A stretch of DNA of 19,004 bases from Acidobacteriaceae bacterium. Lineage in GTDB: Bacteria > Acidobacteriota > Terriglobia > Terriglobales > Acidobacteriaceae. This document shows positions 7,505-14,419 of the stretch, piece by piece. The notes under the pieces were generated by a model, which worked only from the letters and a program-made list of their open reading frames with translations, did no database searches and was not told where the DNA came from. Location of the stretch: positions 1 through 19,004 of the forward strand of contig JAOAPG010000298.1 in the NCBI GenBank assembly GCA_025462785.1. Direction: 5' to 3'. A program made the translations under genes and the position numbers. Every line of letters starts with the position of its first letter. Position 1 is the first letter of the stretch.

Positions 7505-7762
7505 CTAAGGCTGATACCCTCCATTCATCCATTGCAAGAATAGATTCACCTGCTCATCGCTCCAGTAGGGTCCTCCTAAGGGCATTCTTGGGGTCCGCTG
7601 TCCACTCAGATAGGCAAAGACCAGCCGGGCGTTAGCGGGCTTTGAAAGCCATTCGTATTTATTCAGAAGCACTCCATAAACCTTCATTTGTTCGATGTCG
7701 CTCGGACGGAATAATGGCGCTACATCTTTAGAAAAAGACACCACACTGATGGCATTACTCAT
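7505..7762 (-). CDS. Conserved-looking small protein of unknown function (85 aa)
   Basis: An 85-aa soluble protein without signal peptide or membrane segment. It begins SFSKDVAPLFRPSDIEQM, continues with a short aromatic/helical middle (YGVLLNKYEWL) and ends with RMPLGGPYWSDEQVNLFLQWMNGGYQP. The layout F-S-x-D-(I/V)-x-P-L-F near the start and M-P-x-G-G-P-(W/Y)-x-x-x-Q-(V/I)-x-L-F-x-x-W-(M/I)-x-x-G at the end resembles the cytochrome-c-like modules attached to some oxidoreductases. There is, however, no CXXCH heme site, so this would be a heme-less relative at best. That link is from memory and uncertain. Start ATG 7762 is well supported: AGGAGG on the - strand (7776-7771) with 8-nt spacing, the best ribosome site in the window. 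It converges with pfkA and diverges from the SH3 lipoprotein gene. Confidence 0.75.
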   Translation of the reverse strand: MSNAISVVSFSKDVAPLFRPSDIEQMKVYGVLLNKYEWLSKPANARLVFAYLSGQRTPRMPLGGPYWSDEQVNLFLQWMNGGYQP

Positions 7763-7941
7763 TCAACCCGTCCTCCTGGGTGAACCTCGATTCCGCCAAC
7801 GCCTACGAGCACACACCAGCCCGTTAGAGAGAGCGGCTCAAATGCGTATTTGGTGCATGGCCCGAATAATGCAGGGAAGCAGCGAGTAGAGGACCCCCGT
7901 CAGATAGGAAACGATCTCCCGCTCTGGCTCGCTGAATGGTG

Positions 7942-7970
7942 AAGTTATTTCTTGTAGTCGAAGATGTCAA
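7942..7970 (-). promoter_or_regulatory. Promoter candidate toward the 85-aa gene
   Basis: On the - strand TTGACA (7970-7965) is followed after 17 nt by TAACTT (7947-7942). The -35 is perfect; the -10 keeps the T1, A2 and T6 positions only. It would give a leader of about 170 nt before ATG 7762. Confidence 0.35.
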
Positions 7971-8023
7971 GATGAATGTAAAACCGATGTTGATACTACA
8001 TGGACCAAAGTAACTCTTTTAGT

Positions 8024-8052
8024 TTGACATCTCTGTCATCGGCCAATATTGC
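8024..8052 (+). promoter_or_regulatory. Promoter candidate toward the SH3 lipoprotein gene
   Basis: TTGACA (8024-8029), a 17-nt spacer and TATTGC (8047-8052). The -35 is perfect and the -10 is weak (first three bases match). It would give a leader of about 130 nt before GTG 8187. A separate TATATT at 8169-8174 lies close to the start but has no -35 partner. Confidence 0.35.
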
Positions 8053-8186
8053 CGAAATGCCGTCATAAACGAATGAAAAGGATTACCTGAGACGCGGCTT
8101 GAGAAATATGTTGACCAAGAGGTATCCAGCATCGCGGTCCTAATCAAGGCCATTGCAACTGACTGCGCTATATTGTTAGTGATCCT

Positions 8187-9221
8187 GTGAAACTTGCCTT
8201 CCTACGTTTTCCCTCTTCGCTCGCCCTAGTTTTCGTGTGCGCTTTGCTGGTGCCCTTTGTTGGTTGTGGTAAGGGACGCAGCCGCGCACAGGAGATCGCC
8301 TACGTTTCCGCGCCACAGGCAATTTTGCGAGACCATGTCGCCGCGGTGTATCAGAAAACCGGAGTCGTAAAAAATGGTGAGCGGCTGGAGGTTCTGGAGA
8401 GAGAGAAGCGATTCGTGCGGGTTCGCAATTCCAGCGGGGCCGAAGGCTGGATCGAGCAGCGCTACCTCGTGAGTCAATCCGTCTACGATGGTTTTCAGGC
8501 ACTTCTTAAACAATCACAGAAGTATCCGGTACAGGCGACCGGCTCCACACGCCACGATACCAATCTTCATCTTGAACCCGGGCGCGAGACCGAGCATCTT
8601 TTTCAGCTGAATTCCGGTTCGAAAGTGTCCGTTTTGAAGCGCGCTACGGCGGAGAAAAATCCCTCAGGTGCGCCCATAAGAGTGAACACTGGAAAAAGCG
8701 AATCTGCGAAAGCTATGGCACCAATTCTGGAAGACTGGTGGCTCATTCACGATCCAGGTGGGAATGTGGGCTGGGTGCTCGCGCGCATGATCGATCTTGA
8801 TGTCCCGCTCGAAATTGCGCAATATGCCGAAGGCCAACGGCTGGTTGCATTTTTCGTGCTCGATCAGGTGACAGATGGAGAGAAGAAGGTCCCGCAATAT
8901 CTGGTCTTGATGACAGAACCCAAAGACGGCATGCCATTTGACTACAACCAGGTACGCGTTTTTACCTGGAACGTAAGAAAGCATCGTTACGAAACGGCGT
9001 ATAGAGAGCATGGACTCAATGGCACTTTGCCGGTGACCGTTTCACACGAGAACTTCGATAAAGAAGGGGACTTGCCCGTGTTCGTGTTGCGAGCTAAGGA
9101 TGAAGGCGGGAATATCATCGAGCGCAAATACAAGATGAACACGCCGATTGTACGGAGAGTCCTGGCGCCCGGTGAACAGAAAGAAGCGCCGATAGCGCGA
9201 AGGAAGCGAGGTCTTCGCTAG
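8187..9221 (+). CDS. Putative lipoprotein with two SH3-type (SH3b) domains
   Basis: A 344-aa exported protein. The signal peptide (residues 1-26) has a long hydrophobic core and ends FVGC, so Cys27 is the likely lipidation site; the protein would sit on the membrane facing the periplasm. SH3b domain 1 spans about 40-100: an N-terminal strand with A-I-L-R-D, V-Y-Q-K-T-G-V-V-K-N-G-E-R-L-E-V-L, then F-V-R-V-R-N and E-G-W-I-E-Q-R-Y-L. SH3b domain 2 (about 115-195) has the same strand order and closes with N-V-G-W-V-L-A-R-M-I. The remaining about 150 residues are a beta-rich region (FFVLDQVTDGEKKVPQYLV onward) that I do not recognise. SH3b domains often bind cell-wall peptides, but no hydrolase domain is present. 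Start is GTG 8187, weakly supported by a ribosome site but required for the signal peptide. Confidence 0.8.
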   Translation: MKLAFLRFPSSLALVFVCALLVPFVGCGKGRSRAQEIAYVSAPQAILRDHVAAVYQKTGVVKNGERLEVLEREKRFVRVRNSSGAEGWIEQRYLVSQSVYDGFQALLKQSQKYPVQATGSTRHDTNLHLEPGRETEHLFQLNSGSKVSVLKRATAEKNPSGAPIRVNTGKSESAKAMAPILEDWWLIHDPGGNVGWVLARMIDLDVPLEIAQYAEGQRLVAFFVLDQVTDGEKKVPQYLVLMTEPKDGMPFDYNQVRVFTWNVRKHRYETAYREHGLNGTLPVTVSHENFDKEGDLPVFVLRAKDEGGNIIERKYKMNTPIVRRVLAPGEQKEAPIARRKRGLR

Positions 9222-9239
9222 GAGATCTCTACGCGATAG

Positions 9240-9260
9240 GTACCGTCTTCGCAGCGGTAC
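9240..9260. other. Small hairpin between convergent genes
   Basis: GTACCG (9240-9245) and CGGTAC (9255-9260) form a 6-bp stem with a 9-nt loop. It lies between the SH3 lipoprotein gene and the convergent aminotransferase gene. There is no T tract on either side, so termination activity is doubtful. Confidence 0.3.
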
Positions 9261-9296
9261 TACCAAAATCCAACGACTCCCTACCAAGGACAGCTG

Positions 9297-10481
9297 CTAA
9301 GAATAAAATTCCGCGATACTTTCTACGACCCACTTCTGTTCGTCTTCTCTCAGTTCCGGGAACATCGGCAACGCGAGCACTTCCCGTGCCGCTTCTTCGG
9401 ATACGGGCAGATCTCCCTCCAAATATCCCAAGTAGGCGAAGCAGGGTTGCAGATGCAGGGGAATTGGATAATAAATTTCCGTTCCTATCTTTCGATCGGT
9501 TAAAACATTTCGCAGATCATCGCGGCGTTCCGCCCGGATCACATATTGGTGAAAGACATGATGAGCTTGTGGAGAGGTTTGAAGTGGTTTGATCGGCGGT
9601 TCGCCTTTCGGCATCAGCCCCGCTTGCGCCAGCAGCGTGTCGTAATGCTTCGCACGCTCACGGCGCTGCTCGTTCCACTTCTGGATATACGGCAGCTTCA
9701 CACGCAGAATGGCGGCCTGGATCGCATCGAGGCGGGAGTTCCATCCCATTTCTTCATGAAGGTAGCGGCGTGGACTGCCATGATTGCGCAGACGGCGCAT
9801 ATGCTCGGCCATCTCTGGATCAACTGTGGTTACCAGCCCGGCGTCTCCGTATGCGCTTAAGTTCTTTGTGGGATAAAAACTAAAAGCGGCCGCCACACCC
9901 AGCGATCCCGCCGGTCGCTCTTTCCAAGATGCGCCGATGGCTTGCGCCGTATCTTCGATTATCGGGATGTGGAATTCCTCCGCGATTTGTTGCAGTGAAT
10001 CCATATCTGCACACTGGCCGAACAGATGCACGGGCAAAATCGCACGGATTTTATAGCACCGTTTCTGTCTGAAGATGGCTTCGACTTGAGCCACATCGAT
10101 ATTTAAGGTATGGGGATCGACATCGACCAAGATCGGCCTGGCACCAGTCCGCGTGATCGCGCTCGCGGAAGCGAAGAAACTGAACGTAGTCGTGATTACA
10201 GCGTCGCCCGACTTTACACCGGCCGCGACTAATGCCAGCCAGAGCGCGTCAGTTCCGGATGCGCATCCCACAGCTGCCGCTGCTCCGGTGAAAGCCGCGA
10301 GTTCGTCTTCCAACAATTCAACTTCTTTGCCTAAAACAAAATGCTGCGAGGCGCATACCCGTTCCACCGCGGCTAAGACTTTATCGCGGATTGTTTGGTA
10401 TTGGCGGTGAAGATCGAGCAAGGGTACGGCGTCGCGCTTTGAATTACTCGATTTCGTGCTTATGGGAGAAGGTTTGCTCAT
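9297..10481 (-). CDS. DegT/DnrJ/EryC1/StrS family PLP-dependent aminotransferase
   Basis: A 394-aa fold-type I PLP enzyme of the sugar aminotransferase family, which typically moves an amino group from glutamate to a keto group on a nucleotide-activated sugar. Visible features are VPLLDLHRQYQ (19-29) at the start and GCASGTDALWLAL (72-84) for the cofactor phosphate. PVHLFGQCADM (150-160) and EDTAQAIGA (176-184) follow, with Asp177 for the pyridine nitrogen. SFYPTKNLSAYGDAG (201-215) carries Lys206 as Schiff-base lysine, and RNHGSPRRY (232-240) and the MGWNSRLDAIQAAIL (245-259) helix follow. All key residues are intact. The N-terminal 16 residues are Ser/Lys-rich and nonconserved. Start ATG 10481 has no clear ribosome site. 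The DUF309 gene ends 26 nt upstream, and an FkbM gene precedes that on the same strand. The sugar substrate is unknown. Confidence 0.92.
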   Translation of the reverse strand: MSKPSPISTKSSNSKRDAVPLLDLHRQYQTIRDKVLAAVERVCASQHFVLGKEVELLEDELAAFTGAAAAVGCASGTDALWLALVAAGVKSGDAVITTTFSFFASASAITRTGARPILVDVDPHTLNIDVAQVEAIFRQKRCYKIRAILPVHLFGQCADMDSLQQIAEEFHIPIIEDTAQAIGASWKERPAGSLGVAAAFSFYPTKNLSAYGDAGLVTTVDPEMAEHMRRLRNHGSPRRYLHEEMGWNSRLDAIQAAILRVKLPYIQKWNEQRRERAKHYDTLLAQAGLMPKGEPPIKPLQTSPQAHHVFHQYVIRAERRDDLRNVLTDRKIGTEIYYPIPLHLQPCFAYLGYLEGDLPVSEEAAREVLALPMFPELREDEQKWVVESIAEFYS

Positions 10482-10507
10482 CGAAAAAATGATTTTAACA
10501 GGGACTT

Positions 10508-10870
10508 TCAGCGGCTAGGTTTCGCTATTCGACAAAACTGAAATTTTGGAAAGGTAGGTGGCGCTAAGCCGTCATCCAAGGCTTGCCGCCACTCGGCAAT
10601 GGATTGACGCAAAGCCAGAACGTCAATTCCGCCGAACACATCCGCATACTTCGCCAGAGTATGAGCCGATTTTTCTAGGAGGGAGCTGGTGCCAATCACG
10701 TTTCCTTTAGTGAAGTGGTGAAAGGCAACGGAGGTCTGAATCAACGCTTGCAGAAATGCCCTATCACTGCCAGAAGCATCCCGCCAAACGTCCTCAAGAG
10801 TTTCGTGTGCTTCAAAGAAAACCTGTCGATTGAATTCGGTAAGGCCGCGGAGATAAGTTTTGGATTTCAT
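10508..10870 (-). CDS. DUF309 family protein
   Basis: A 120-aa soluble, mostly helical protein. The core F-N-R-Q-V-F-F-E-A-H-E-T-L-E-D-V-W-R (13-30), followed by A-F-L-Q-A-L-I-Q-T-S-V-A-F-H-H (38-52), is the signature of DUF309 (PF03745). It has conserved His/Glu residues that look metal- or nucleotide-binding; the family has no established biochemical role. Start: the open frame runs to 11095 and overlaps the end of the upstream fkbM gene, but homology-like sequence begins at ATG 10870, and the upstream part is low-quality, Cys/Arg-rich sequence. No Shine-Dalgarno is visible in front of 10870. It lies 203 nt after fkbM and 26 nt before the DegT aminotransferase, so it may be co-transcribed with the latter. 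Confidence 0.85.
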   Translation of the reverse strand: MKSKTYLRGLTEFNRQVFFEAHETLEDVWRDASGSDRAFLQALIQTSVAFHHFTKGNVIGTSSLLEKSAHTLAKYADVFGGIDVLALRQSIAEWRQALDDGLAPPTFPKFQFCRIAKPSR

Positions 10871-11073
10871 TGAGGATATATGGGTGGTGATCCTATATTC
10901 ATACGAGCCAAACTGTTCGGTATTCGACACACATAACTCACGACGATTGGAGACGTTTGGCTGGCACTGACATCCCTCGTTCTCTAGCCTCATCGGCATC
11001 CTATGCCGGTCGAACTTAAAGAACAGAAAGGACAATGATGACATCGATAGCCGGGGATTGCCCACCTTGCATA

Positions 11074-11970
11074 TCATGAGGTATCTCGCATCCAAGGTTC
11101 TCCATCTTGTTCACTGGGACAGGCAAATAGGCGTCGCGGGAATTTTTGTTCCGGTATGTTCCACTGCGCTTGGTATTTGTATTCGTTCAGCCACGCCGTG
11201 ATTAGTTCGGCAGCCTGTTGGTGGTGGATTTCGGCGATGAGAAGCGGCCGCTGAGTCGCAAAAAGCTTTGCCCCGCCACGCAGCACTTCGTACTCACCGC
11301 CCTCTACGTCTACCTTCACCAATTGTGGCGGAAGCCCCCCGGCTGCGATGAAGTCATCTAGCGTGATTGCCGGAACATTTATCACTTCACCGCATGCCAG
11401 CACAGGGCGGTTTCCATCGGCTTCGACTCCACCCTGAGACCTAGCTGTTGTGCCGCGACGAAAGGAAACTCCATCACTCGCTGTACGGGACCATACCACC
11501 GCGTGTACCACTTGAAGGTGCCCTTCCAATCCGTTCCTCGCGCTATTTCCCCGTAAGCGTTCAATGTTTTCGGGGTCTCCATCAAAAGCCACGACATGGC
11601 CCAAGTCGCCCACAAGCTTGGCTGCGCCAAGAGCCATACTTCCAACGTGCGCGCCAACGTCATAAATAACAGCACCCGGCCGAACCGCAGCCGAGATTGC
11701 ATTCTGCACTTCGGGTTCATGCTCACCACGCAAGAGGCCGGTTTCTCCGGGAACACAAATCCGCATCCACATTCCCTGCGATATGCCGGATTCAATCCGC
11801 ACCCAAGCGTATCTCTTTTCAGGGAAATGACGCTGGACCAGCCGCTTAAGCCGGTCGAGGTCTCGTCCTATGCTGGGCCACCGATGCAACACACCTTCCG
11901 CTGCAGACCTCTTAATGACGAAGTACATACGATAAAACAGGATGTAGAAATTGCCCATGTTCGGTGTCAT
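11074..11970 (-). CDS. FkbM family SAM-dependent methyltransferase
   Basis: A 298-aa cytosolic methyltransferase. In this family it usually O-methylates sugars or other hydroxyl groups of glycans and secondary metabolites. The Rossmann SAM-binding motif is VIYDVGAHVGSMAL (101-114), with the acidic ribose-binding residue in AFDGDPEN (128-135). The FkbM-specific TLDDF (203-207) and LVKVDVEGGEYEVLRGG (217-233) follow, then LLIAEIHH (243-250). The first about 80 residues are a less conserved cap. Start ATG 11970 is the first in frame; a second ATG lies four codons in (11958), and neither has a good ribosome site. It is the first gene of a - strand group with DUF309 and DegT, and it is divergent from the glycosyltransferase operon. 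Confidence 0.9.
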   Translation of the reverse strand: MTPNMGNFYILFYRMYFVIKRSAAEGVLHRWPSIGRDLDRLKRLVQRHFPEKRYAWVRIESGISQGMWMRICVPGETGLLRGEHEPEVQNAISAAVRPGAVIYDVGAHVGSMALGAAKLVGDLGHVVAFDGDPENIERLRGNSARNGLEGHLQVVHAVVWSRTASDGVSFRRGTTARSQGGVEADGNRPVLACGEVINVPAITLDDFIAAGGLPPQLVKVDVEGGEYEVLRGGAKLFATQRPLLIAEIHHQQAAELITAWLNEYKYQAQWNIPEQKFPRRLFACPSEQDGEPWMRDTS

Positions 11971-12282
11971 TGTTTATTTTTTTGAATCCATGTCAGTTTA
12001 CGCCTGGCTTATTGCGCAGTTTGGGTGAGTCTCAACCTCCGTTAACCAATAACTGCTCAGTACTCCGAACATGTGGTCGCGAGTCAAAAAGGCTACTAAA
12101 GGGCGCTTTTGGATTCGTCACAAAATTGTCGAATGTTTGTAAATCCTTAAGGTCCGGTGCTCTCAACTGATAGCGAGGCTGCTATGGTTTCGTGATGCCG
12201 AAATGTTCAAATTAAAGCCTAGTATTGTGGCTACGAACATTGGCTTAACCCAGAACAACAACAGCTACGAAAAGGAACCGCG
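11971..12282. other. 312-bp divergent intergenic region
   Basis: It separates fkbM (-) from the GT87 gene (+), so promoters for both should lie here. I see no strong -35/-10 pair, no ORF with a ribosome site and no RNA gene. A 5-bp hairpin (12170-12174 with 12181-12185) is too small to interpret. AAGGA at 12272-12276 is the ribosome site of the + strand gene. Confidence 0.5.
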
Positions 12283-14409
12283 ATGTCTAGCGAGGCCGAC
12301 CTTAAAACCGTTGGGCCGGGTCGATTGAGCTCTGGGTCGAGATTCGCCCAATATGCAGATATCGCAGAGTGGATTCTGCTGGCTGCCTTATTAGTAATGT
12401 TTGCCGCGCGCGGCTTCCTGCCTGCCTGGCGAACTCTCAATACCGACTTCCCTAACTATTACCTCGCAGCTTCTCTCCACCGCCGAGGGATTCCTCTCGA
12501 CCGGGTATATGAGTGGATCTGGTTCCAACGACAAAAGGACTACTTGGGTATCGAACAACCACTGGTGGGCTTTGTTCCCAATCCACCGATGGGTGCGATG
12601 CCGATTTTGCCGCTGAGTCTCCTCTCTCCGTTGGCAGCGAAGCGTGCCTGGCTCGTCTTGAACCTCGGCTTCCTTCTGCTTGCTTTGGGGTTGCTGAATC
12701 GCGTGACAAAGCTGGGGTGGTGCCGAATTGCGCTTATTTCCCTGCTGTGCATAGCACCACTGCGCGCGAATTTCTTATTCGGCCAGTATTACGTTCTCGT
12801 TCTGTTGCTGATCTGCGCCGCCTATTACTGTTCATGCTTGAACCACCGACTTACCTCGGGTCTGCTGCTGTCGGCGGCCGCATCTATTAAGTTGTTTCCT
12901 GCTCTCTTTCTGATCCTGTTTATCTGGAGACGAGACTGGCGATCGGCCGCGGGACTGATTCTTGGAACCGCCGCATCGGCTGCAGTTTCCATCGCTGTTT
13001 TTGGTTCGGAGGTCCACCGGATTTTTTTGATCGAGGTGCTCCCCAGGGCGCTTCGCGGTGAGCTAGTCGGACCCTACAGTCTTCAGTGGAATTCATTTAC
13101 AGCGCTCTGGCATCACCTGTTTCTTTTCGAGCCCGAATTAAACCCTTCGCCTCTCTTCAACTCGCCGGTGCTTTATGCGGTAGCCCAAGCGATCACGGGC
13201 GTGGGCCTTCTATTTGGCTTCCTATGGGCAACACGCGACGAGAGCGCAAAAGCCGGCAAGGCATTGGAGTGGTCGGCCTTCGTAGTTCTCTTGCTTCTTT
13301 CATCTTCCATGCCAGCCTCGTATCACTACTGCATACTCATCTTTACTGCCGTTATCGCGGTTAACGAACTTCTCAAACCTACAGACAAACGCCAAGTACT
13401 CGCCTTCCTACTGCTCTTCACAATCGCGTGCGCCCCGATGCCGGGCCGGATTGGAGAACTGCTCCTGCCCCGATTGGTGGGGACCCTTGCTCTTTACGTC
13501 TTACTCCTACGGAACCTTGCTTCAGGCAAGGGCTCACGCATTGGAACGAGATGGGTGGCATTTGCTGCTTTAGTGACCGTGGCGCTGGCAATTTCAAATC
13601 TGAGGCCCTTGAAGAACCGGGCAGAAGACTTTCGCCGTCGGGTGTCAAATGCCTCGATCGGCTACAGTGCCAGCAATCCTGTCGCGATGAGAAGTGGAGT
13701 GGTTTTTACCGAAATGATGCGAGAGAAGTACGCTGCGATGGCTCTGCAGAATAACCAAGTGCGAGCTCTGCCCTTCTCTGATGATGTCCTTTCAGTTGGG
13801 GGATGCAAGCATGGCCCTGTCGGGTATTTCGAAGATGTCACCAGACAGTCTTCCATCATGCAACTCCCGCTCGAGCCTCCGAATGCGATTCCTGAATATG
13901 TTGCAGAAGGTGAGCAGCCTAAAGTCTCGCCGAATGGTAGATGGCTTGCTTTCGTTCGAGAAGAACACGGGAAAACGACTGTTTGGATGTCTGAAACGAA
14001 ATCTCCATCGGCCACGCGCGTGATCATACATGGTGCGCCGCGCATCTTGGATGTCAATGCCACTTCGGAAGGCGACCTGATAGCTGCCGTTGGTTCTGTG
14101 AGGGGAGCGCAATTGATTATCGTGAGACGTTCAACCGGTGTGGTTGAGCCCTTGACTGGGATTGCCGGTCCAGCGAGATACCCTTCCATCTCTGAGGACG
14201 GGAAACGACTCGCGTTTAGCCGCCGGATATCGGGATCATGGCAGCTTGTGGTCCGCGAGCTAGTAACCGGAATCGAGCAGCAATTGACGCACACGGCATG
14301 TAATGCGACGTTGCCATCGTGGGAGGACGCCCACACATTATTGTATGCAACCGATTGCGGAAGAGGGCTCGGCCTCACCGCTCTTGCTCGGGTTCATCTG
14401 CAGAATTAA
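12283..14409 (+). CDS. GT87-type polytopic glycosyltransferase fused to a C-terminal TolB-like beta-propeller
   Basis: A 708-aa inner-membrane protein in two parts. Residues 1-440 carry about 10 hydrophobic segments and the DUF2029/GT87 pattern: LNTDFPNYYLAA (52-63) with the likely catalytic Asp55 in the first outer loop, then LRANFLFGQYYVLVLLL (160-176) and AAASIKLFPALFL (198-210). GT87 enzymes use polyprenyl-phosphate sugars on the outer face. After the last membrane segment (about 424-440) an extracytoplasmic region of about 260 residues follows. From about 540 it contains some four WD40/PD40-like repeats of the form P-x-(V/I)-S-x-x-G-x-x-L-A-F (549-558, 634-645), and these end at the C-terminus. 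Typical GT87 proteins are 400-450 aa and lack this tail. Start: ATG 12283 with AAGGA six nt upstream. The next gene begins 10 nt after the stop, so translation is probably coupled. Confidence 0.83.
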   Translation: MSSEADLKTVGPGRLSSGSRFAQYADIAEWILLAALLVMFAARGFLPAWRTLNTDFPNYYLAASLHRRGIPLDRVYEWIWFQRQKDYLGIEQPLVGFVPNPPMGAMPILPLSLLSPLAAKRAWLVLNLGFLLLALGLLNRVTKLGWCRIALISLLCIAPLRANFLFGQYYVLVLLLICAAYYCSCLNHRLTSGLLLSAAASIKLFPALFLILFIWRRDWRSAAGLILGTAASAAVSIAVFGSEVHRIFLIEVLPRALRGELVGPYSLQWNSFTALWHHLFLFEPELNPSPLFNSPVLYAVAQAITGVGLLFGFLWATRDESAKAGKALEWSAFVVLLLLSSSMPASYHYCILIFTAVIAVNELLKPTDKRQVLAFLLLFTIACAPMPGRIGELLLPRLVGTLALYVLLLRNLASGKGSRIGTRWVAFAALVTVALAISNLRPLKNRAEDFRRRVSNASIGYSASNPVAMRSGVVFTEMMREKYAAMALQNNQVRALPFSDDVLSVGGCKHGPVGYFEDVTRQSSIMQLPLEPPNAIPEYVAEGEQPKVSPNGRWLAFVREEHGKTTVWMSETKSPSATRVIIHGAPRILDVNATSEGDLIAAVGSVRGAQLIIVRRSTGVVEPLTGIAGPARYPSISEDGKRLAFSRRISGSWQLVVRELVTGIEQQLTHTACNATLPSWEDAHTLLYATDCGRGLGLTALARVHLQN

Positions 14410-14419
14410 GAGTGGCCAA

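Larger units (their letters stand above)
7763..8186. other. 424-bp divergent intergenic region
   Basis: No convincing gene is present; short ORFs on both strands (up to about 44 codons) lack ribosome sites. It contains a 9-bp exact inverted repeat, AGATGTCAA at 7962-7970 and TTGACATCT at 8024-8032. Each arm provides a consensus -35 box pointing outward. No tRNA-like or terminator structure was seen. Confidence 0.6.

Noticed and set aside
8021..8155. 44-codon - strand frame in the divergent intergenic region
   Set aside because: No ribosome site, poor composition, and it covers the candidate promoter of the lipoprotein gene.
10871..11095. N-terminal extension of the DUF309 frame up to 11095
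   Set aside because: It overlaps the end of fkbM, gives Cys/Arg-rich sequence unlike the family, and the DUF309-like sequence starts at ATG 10870.
14303..14419. Earlier ATG start for the GT-C protein
   Set aside because: It would overlap the GT87 gene by over 100 nt and adds a Cys/Arg-rich leader before the hydrophobic N-terminus; GTG 14420 fits better.
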